From Rhododendron vialii (Eukaryota > Streptophyta > Magnoliopsida > Ericales > Ericaceae), in contig NC_080558.1 in the NCBI RefSeq assembly GCF_030253575.1, forward strand, positions 19,188,611 to 19,252,610: a DNA stretch of 64,000 nt, in the 5' to 3' direction. Shown piece after piece: positions 57,842 to 64,000 of the stretch. Both the position numbers and the translations under genes were made by a program. Under the pieces are notes generated by a model. The model searched no databases and was not told the origin of the DNA. It saw only the letters and a list, made by a program, of their open reading frames with translations. Numbering within the stretch: position 1 is the stretch's first letter; each line of letters opens with the position of its first letter.

Positions 57842-57893
<52 letters not shown>
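57608..57893. repeat. Two tandem copies of a 124-bp unit ending in (TA)n
   Basis: ATGCTAGCTAAATCCCGGCC starts at 57608 and again at 57732. The copies differ at only a few positions, and each ends CAAA.CGGCACTATATA. After the second copy the TA run is expanded to about 50 bases (57844-57893). Confidence 0.95.
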
Positions 57894-57897
<4 letters not shown>

Positions 57898-59672
57898 CTC
57901 GTATGGCCGGGAATGAATTAATGAAGGAATATGGTGAGCATGGTGCTTCCAGTTAAGATACTAGTTCTAGTCAAGCTAACTTTTGGATTAGGCTTCTGGA
58001 GTGTAAGGTTCCTTGGAATCATAATTAGAAAAAACCTTATACCCATCAAAGCCTACTACTTGTTGGTTGCGGGCCAACAACTTGCTCACGCGGGTCAAAC
58101 CGTGATGCTTGGAGCCTGTTACGTTTTAATCTAAGGAAATAGAATTACATATTTACCACTATTTAAGAGTTTTGGTAAGATGATAAGCTCTTAATCCTAA
58201 TACTAATACTATTAATTAATAATTATCACGAGGAAAATAAACAGAAAGGCCAGACAGACATAATATATGCTTAGGCCAAAGGAATACCAGCTTTGATTTC
58301 CAGCATGTCGAATATTCTCAGAAAGAATACGAGAATTATAAGGGTATCATTGGAGTGTTTCACTGAGCCTTCTTAACAAAATAAGTATTTATTTGCAATT
58401 TTGAAGTTTAAAAATAATAAATAGACTTACGGGAATAACTTTTTGTGCAATATGAATCTTGTTTGATAGATCGTAATGAGATCTTTTGAACGATGCAAAA
58501 AAAGATTATTTAAGTATGAAAATTGCAATTAAGTATTTATTTTTTTTAAGAACGCTTACTGGAACAGGGTCCGAAAATCATTTATCTCTAAATTACCAAT
58601 AATAATTTTTTAATGGCCAATACTGAAGCTTTGTTTATCCCACCGCGGGATACTTATGTTACAAACCATAACTTTGCAAACTCTTGGGGCTCATGCCGCA
58701 AGAGAGACGATCTCTTGTGAATCTCTTAGTTTCGGCGTGAATGACCCGTCTTATACCGGACTGGGAAGGAAAATAGTTGAGGTGAGCATAAGCTGCAGGC
58801 CCTGTCGACACCACTAATCGTTGAACCAAAAAATATATGGTATATATTACAAATCACAACTCAATTAACCTAAACGGATCGGACTTTGAATGCAGGCGCA
58901 ATCTCAACAGGAGCATTATGGCATGTGAACACTAAAAAATTTGAAACTCGGGTAGGGATGACATCCAAGCTCATTCCTCCCTCCCTCCACCATTCCTTTC
59001 CTTAGTTTTGGCCGGAGATTGTACCACGAATGACATGTCCCTCTCCATTTAAGACAGAATTCATACATCTCAATGAAACTTGGTTTTATGTATGTTTTGA
59101 GAAATATTTTTTAATATTCTCATAACATTTTAGGTTAACTATTCGTTGACAAAATGAATTGAAAAAACATAAAAATATAGTCTGAAATTGATAAAAAATC
59201 GTATTAGCCAGAAGAGCAAAAAATACAAGGCATTTTTGTCTTCTCTTTCTTTTGGTAATAATTATTTAGTTTTAGATTCTTCCCGTCAAGTGATCAATGG
59301 TTAATTCTATACAATTGATGCGAATCAAATAAAATTTTAAAAAAACAAGAAAACATTTAGCTTAGTTTAAATCAGAAAGTCTTTTCCAACACCCAATTTG
59401 TGCCAACTGCATGCCAAACACTATTCTTGCATGGTTCAAAAGAGAAAATCTTATTCACGTAGGAGCTGTGAATAAGGTTTATGGCACTTAATCTTGGCCA
59501 TCCAAAAGTGTTTTGGACGATCCAGATTAAAAATAATCTATTAATGGTAATAGATTGAGTGGAGCCGTGAATAACTTATTCTTCTCGGCTCTGCCGTGAA
59601 TAAGTTACTCGTGGTTCAAAAAGGCTTCCACCTTGTATTCTTGTTCTAGTTAGGTAAATCACGAGTTGAGAT
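57894..59672. other. Spacer with one MITE-like element
   Basis: It holds a relative of the 8477-8706 element at about 58372-58572 (AATAAGTATTTATTT ... AACGCTTACTGGAACAGGG). An inverted CTTATTCACG / CGTGAATAAG pair is at 59450-59597. No gene recognised. Confidence 0.5.
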
Positions 59673-60181
59673 CAGTGCCGGTCTCGATGCTTGGGTTGTC
59701 CTAGCCCGACTCCAAGTTTGGTTACCCAAAAAATAAAGAAATACAAGTCAAAAACCAAAAAAATAGAAAATAAATTCAAGTTTACTTAAAACATATATTT
59801 TCTTATTAGTTTAAGGTAATTTGATAATGTACAAAAACTTAAATGAAAGAGTATAATATATTTAAAAAAAAAACAGTAACGAGTATTTCTATCTTTAAAT
59901 GTGGAAAGATTAGCAGTACTATTATTTATTTATTTTTTATCAATGGTGCATATGTGATATCTTTGTGGTGCCAATGAACTAAACTTATGTGGGGTTCAAA
60001 TCTCAATAGGGGTAAAACTCGTGAATGAGTTTTCTTTTAGCCACAAGGACTAGAACTCAATAGCAAGTGTGGAACCATCCAATACTACCATGAATACAAA
60101 CAAGGAGATTTACAATTTTTTGGACTATTTTATATCACATCTAAATTTTTTTTCCAAGGACTTATTCCGGGGCCGGCCCTG
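59673..60181. mobile_element. hAT-like element (509 bp)
   Basis: Inverted ends CAGTGCCGGTCTCG and CGGGGCCGGCCCTG. The 8-base duplication GTTGAGAT / GCTGAGAT flanks it (59665-59672 and 60182-60189, one mismatch). AT-rich, non-coding interior. The CAGNGCCGG terminus is typical of plant hAT elements. Confidence 0.88.
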
Positions 60182-60805
60182 GCTGAGATCCGAAGCTAAA
60201 TCTCCCTCCATTATTTCAAGCCATACCCTTCTTCCCCTCCTAGCCATCAGAGATTTGATTATCCTTCATGCGGATGGTGCTTGGAATTGAACTCACCCCT
60301 CCTGGAACTTTAGCAACTCACAGCGACAACAGCACCAAGTCAATCGTTTAGCCTACTATGGGAAACTTTTGGATTATTTTCAAGAACACCCCTTCAATTA
60401 TCACGTTTTGTCAACGTGACCTTCTCACGTTCAAAACTCATCAACCTCACCCCCACAATTTTCATTTTCCATCAACTCCACCCCCTCCATCTAAATCTGT
60501 TAAGAAAAGTTAACATTTTGGACGAAAAATAGTTAATTTGGACGGGAAAAGAAATTTTAATCCTAAAATACCCCTTAAAAGTTAAAACTCTGAAACACCA
60601 CATCAAACATCCCTCCTTCTCTCTCATCTCTACTACTCCCTCTACAAAGGACCACGACCACCACCATTGGCCCACCTCCAGCAACCAACCCTTGGCCGAA
60701 ATCGACGCACCCCGATGCTGAGATCAGCGTCAGCACAATGTAAAAAATACGACTTTTTTTTCAAACTCACCAACCCAGATCTGCACAATTTTATTTGGGG
60801 AAATT
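60182..60805. other. Spacer
   Basis: CT- and CCACC-rich DNA without a supported gene; it adjoins a CACTA terminus on the right. Confidence 0.4.
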
Positions 60806-61876
60806 CACTACAAGAAAAAGCACTATTGCCTTCGCTTTTAAAAAAGTGGCTAAAAGTTCAATCTCGTTGGCATAGGATTTTACCTACAAAATTTGTTGCG
60901 TCGCTAAGGCGTGGCTAAAGGTGCGTCGACAATAGTTTTTGCCAACGAGAAGTCTATGCGTGGGTAAATGAATGAGTTTTAGCAACTACTTATAGCGTTG
61001 GCAAAATGTCTAAGCTGTGTTGGTAATTGTTGTGTGTTGGCAAAAGTCAAGAAAAATATGGACAATATTTTACTTTTGCCAACGCAAAAGAGAAACTTTA
61101 GTGATGGCTATCTTTGTAGGCAAAGGACAAGCTTTACCAACGCAAATTGCTCGTTGGCAAGAGCACCATTTGCACTAAATTATAATTTTATTTTTTTCCT
61201 GTACTACTTTTGCCGACACCTAAAATGCGTGGAAAAAATAATTTGTATTGTATGTTCCATACCTTTGCCCATAGGCAAAGTTCTTAAATATATCCATAAA
61301 TTTAAATTTAGAGCTCAATTTTCATAACATTTGAGGCCCATATTCCATCAAAATTCCTTAAAAACACACAAACATAGAATCTGTTATCAAATTTCAACAA
61401 AATCAATCCCATATGTATCCAAGTACATCCCAAAAGTAACTAACATTCTAAAATATCCAAAAAGGAACTTTGTCAATACATTTCAATATCCAAGAGTAAT
61501 TTACCAAGTCTACCATATCCAAGTATCCTACCAACAAATCTATTATAAAAAAAAATGATCCAAAAAATATTAAGTGATTCCATCGCATTGCCTTGCCAAA
61601 CCAATGCATCATCAACCTGTTAATAAATAAAAAAAAAACATCAATGAGAACTATGATTACTATCATAATTGTGAAAATAATAGTACCTACTTTTATTGAA
61701 ACAAAACACCCCAAAAGGAGAAGGGGAACAGAACACCCCAAAGGTTTAAAGTAAACCTAGACTAAGTAACCCACAAAGTGTACGGGGTATAACTTCCCAC
61801 ATGTTTGACCCTTCCAATAATTGGGATGACACCACTGCCTGAACTACTTGGCAGCAGGCTAACCTGAAAAGCCTCA

Positions 61877-62575
61877 CACCCATAGCCAAATAAAGCACCA
61901 GCATCACTTGATAGCAACAAAAAAAACAGTATCCAAAAATCCTTAGACACAAGAGAAAATGGCACCAGGTGCACCACTAGATTCAACATGTACACCAACA
62001 GATTCAATAGCATATGCCTAAGATTACCAATTTCATTTGAGACCTAAAGCCCTTTACTACATGATTGATCTGCAAATTTGATTTAATGCCACTAGCCACA
62101 CTGCACCGCATCACTAGATAGCAACAGAAAACAGTTGCAACAAAAAAACAGCAGCAGAAAACAGTTGCAACAAAAAAATAGTATCCAAAAATCCTTAGAC
62201 ACAAGAGAAAATGGCACCAGGTGCACCACTAGATTCAGCATGTACACCAACAGATTCAATAGCATATGCCCAAGATTACCAATTTCATTTGAGACCTAAA
62301 GCCCTTTACTTCATGATTGATCTGCAAATTTGATTTAATGCCACTAGCCACACTGCACCAGCATCACTTGATAGCAGCAGAAAACAGTTGCAACAAAAAA
62401 ACAGTATCCAAAAATCCTTAGACACAAGAGAAAATGGCACCAGGTGCACCAATAGATTCAGCATGTACACCAACAGATTCAATAGCATATGCCCAAGATT
62501 ACCCATTTCATTTGAGACCTAAAGCCCTTTACTTCATGATTGATCTGCAAATTTGATTTAGTGCCACTAGCCACC
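61877..62575. repeat. Tandem array, three units of about 240 bp
   Basis: CCAAAAATCCTTAGACACAA starts near 61932, 62174 and 62409. Each unit has ATGGCACCAGGTGCACCA and GATTGATCTGCAAATTTGAT. Lengths vary through a CAGTTGCAACAAAAAAA block that is doubled in unit 2. Confidence 0.93.
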
Positions 62576-62977
62576 ACCCAAAATTTTTGTTTAGTGTTGT
62601 CATGTAGTAACAACATTTCAATTTCTATTCATTCACAATGCCTCTTTTCTCATTCATGCCCACGCCTCTAACATTCTAGGAGAGAATTTTCAAATCTCCC
62701 ACTCTCCTAGAACTAGACTGCCCAATTTGGGTTAAGGAATTGATTGAACCACAAGAACTGCTCTTAACTCTTTCTGGAGTGCACAGAACCATGAGTTGGG
62801 ACTAGTTCTTGAGTGTGGTCCTAATCATGGCCGAGTGCCCTTGATTCAACAACTAATGATAGACGTATGAGATGCTACATACATGTATTAAATAATATCT
62901 AATTACTTAATTTGGTAACTCCTATCTTGATGGGTACAAATGAGGATGTAGGAGAAAATTATCGTTTTACCATTAAC

Positions 62978-63813
62978 TTATCCAGTAGAAGTTGCATCAT
63001 CCTCTTCACTTGATATGCTCGCCTCATCATCCTCTTCATCTAATGTGTTTAATTCGTCTGAGTTGCCCACCGCATCAGCCTCTTCATCTGATGTGCTTGC
63101 CTCACTATTGCACCCATCGATTACCTCTTGAACTTGGGCTGGATCAACCCCTGCTTTTACAGCCAACACCTGAAGAAGGCCTTGAACTACTGTCCTTGTC
63201 CGAGAATGCTTAGTCAAGGTCTTAGCTTGATCGTCAACCTTCTTCTGTAGAAGAGACGCCTCGGGATCAGGTTCTTGAGGTTGATTGAACGATGAAATAG
63301 TACTCATGCGGCTCCTGTATTCCTTCACATAAACTGACCTTTTTCCAAGCACATCAACGGAAATTTGTCGCTCGGATGAAGGATTAGTGACATTGGGTTA
63401 TGATTGTTCTTTTAGCTTTGCTTTTAATTTAGCCTGTCAAATTTAAATCTGTTAGTTCGTGATAAGAAAACTGCAAAGATAAAACAAAAACAGAATAGCT
63501 GTACATCTAAGAATGTATAATATACATACATGATGCTCTCGAGCCTTGTCGTTTATCCACTCTCCCCCATGTCGATGACGTCTATGGGTCATCTCGAACT
63601 TCTCCGCAATGTTCTGTTTTTTACGCTTCTCTTTTAGCTGTAAGTCCATCTAATTTTCCAGTAAGTATGAATTCAATAATTAAAAAAGTAGGAAGTTCAC
63701 AATTCTAAGCCAACACGTACAATCATAGAAGCTCGCGATATAAACGATCTGGAGCCACTTGTATGATTGAATTTCACCTTGGATCGGGCATGCTTTCCTC
63801 TGTCGGACTTCGT
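62978..63813 (-). pseudogene. CACTA TnpA-type transposase (Ptta/En/Spm family), C-terminal exons
   Basis: Exon 63721-63813 has HTSGSRSFISR, exon 63530-63649 has EKFEMTHRRHRHGGEWINDK, and exon 62978-63433 has SVDVLGKRSVYVKEY followed by a coiled coil and an acidic tail (EEDDEASISSEEDDATSTG). This order of HT.GSRSF, MTH....G.W.....K and GKRS..G motifs defines the plant En/Spm TnpA-like proteins that bind subterminal repeats. Splice sites are GT-AG and phase 0. One TAA (63398-63400) interrupts the last exon. The N-terminus lies beyond the right edge. Only a single obvious break, so the decay is recent or the stop is tolerated. Confidence 0.78.
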
Positions 63814-64000
63814 CTACAAGGAAATAAACAAATCCAATTGTAATGCTAATCAAGTTGCTCAATCCACCAAAATGCCAAGTTGAACAGGTTTCTTTTTCAT
63901 GCAAACAACATATTAAAGAAAGAAAACTATGTGTGGACTCATACATGTTCAGATAGGATTTAGGTATGGCATGAAGTGTATAGCCTTTAATCATTTTACT

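Larger units (their letters stand above)
60806..64000. mobile_element. CACTA element, left part; continues beyond the window
   Basis: Terminus CACTACAAGAAAAAGCAC at 60806 is followed by subterminal repeats GTTGGCAAAA/TTTTGCCAACG (60890-61280). A 240-base tandem array and transposase exons on the minus strand (62978-63813) follow. The opposite terminus is not in the window. Confidence 0.82.

Noticed and set aside
57931..58134. 67-residue hydrophobic frame
   Set aside because: Isolated, no splice context, no domain; AT-rich spacer.

Overview
The window is nuclear DNA of a dicot-like flowering plant. Genes are sparse and split by introns, AT content is high, and nested LTR retrotransposons, MITEs, CACTA elements and an endogenous pararetrovirus fill most of it. 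No species can be named from the sequence alone.

Both ends carry a diterpene synthase of the TPS-e/f type that resembles (E,E)-geranyllinalool synthase. Copy A (1-1390, minus strand) has its first three exons and the start of the fourth, all with usable splice sites and no stops, and it runs off the left edge. Copy B (41812-54379, minus strand) keeps recognisable exons from the third to the last, including the DDxxD and NSE/DTE metal-binding motifs, but is a pseudogene: exons 1-2 are gone, several splice dinucleotides are changed, the last exon has a frameshift and a stop, and transposons sit in its introns and at one exon border. The upstream regions of the two copies (about 1690-3981 and 54625-57040) are also homologous, so the window holds a direct segmental duplication about 53 kb apart, later filled with transposons.

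From left to right: copy A and its upstream DNA (1-3981); a CACTA-like end split by a 3.4-kb solo LTR (4330-8405); small MITEs and an anonymous spacer (8477-10350); an endogenous member of the Caulimoviridae on the minus strand (about 10350-19115) with the order leader/tRNA-Met primer site, coiled-coil ORF, small ORF, movement-coat protein, protease-RT-RNase H and transactivator, all broken; a second solo LTR (19116-21986) of the same family as the first; a remnant with a glycine-cleavage-H-like exon next to a nearly perfect 394-bp foldback (22430-24230); a FAR1/MULE-type transposase pseudogene (25375-27286); a CACTA TNP2 transposase pseudogene (28275-31420); LTR and Copia fragments (31540-36910); a complete non-autonomous CACTA element (38162-39209) with a tRNA-like segment; LINE/SINE-like debris (40085-41414); copy B with its nested insertions; the duplicated upstream region; a tandem repeat; a 509-bp hAT-like element; and the left part of a CACTA element with TnpA-type transposase exons that runs off the right edge.

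The only possibly functional host gene seen is copy A. Everything else is decayed or non-autonomous. The most informative observations are the insertion junctions with intact target-site duplications (5 bp for LTRs, 8 bp for hAT-like, 3 bp for CACTA), the duplicated terpene synthase and its step-by-step decay, the foldback element as a possible small-RNA source, and a pararetrovirus that combines a badnavirus-like second cysteine motif with a caulimovirus-type transactivator.
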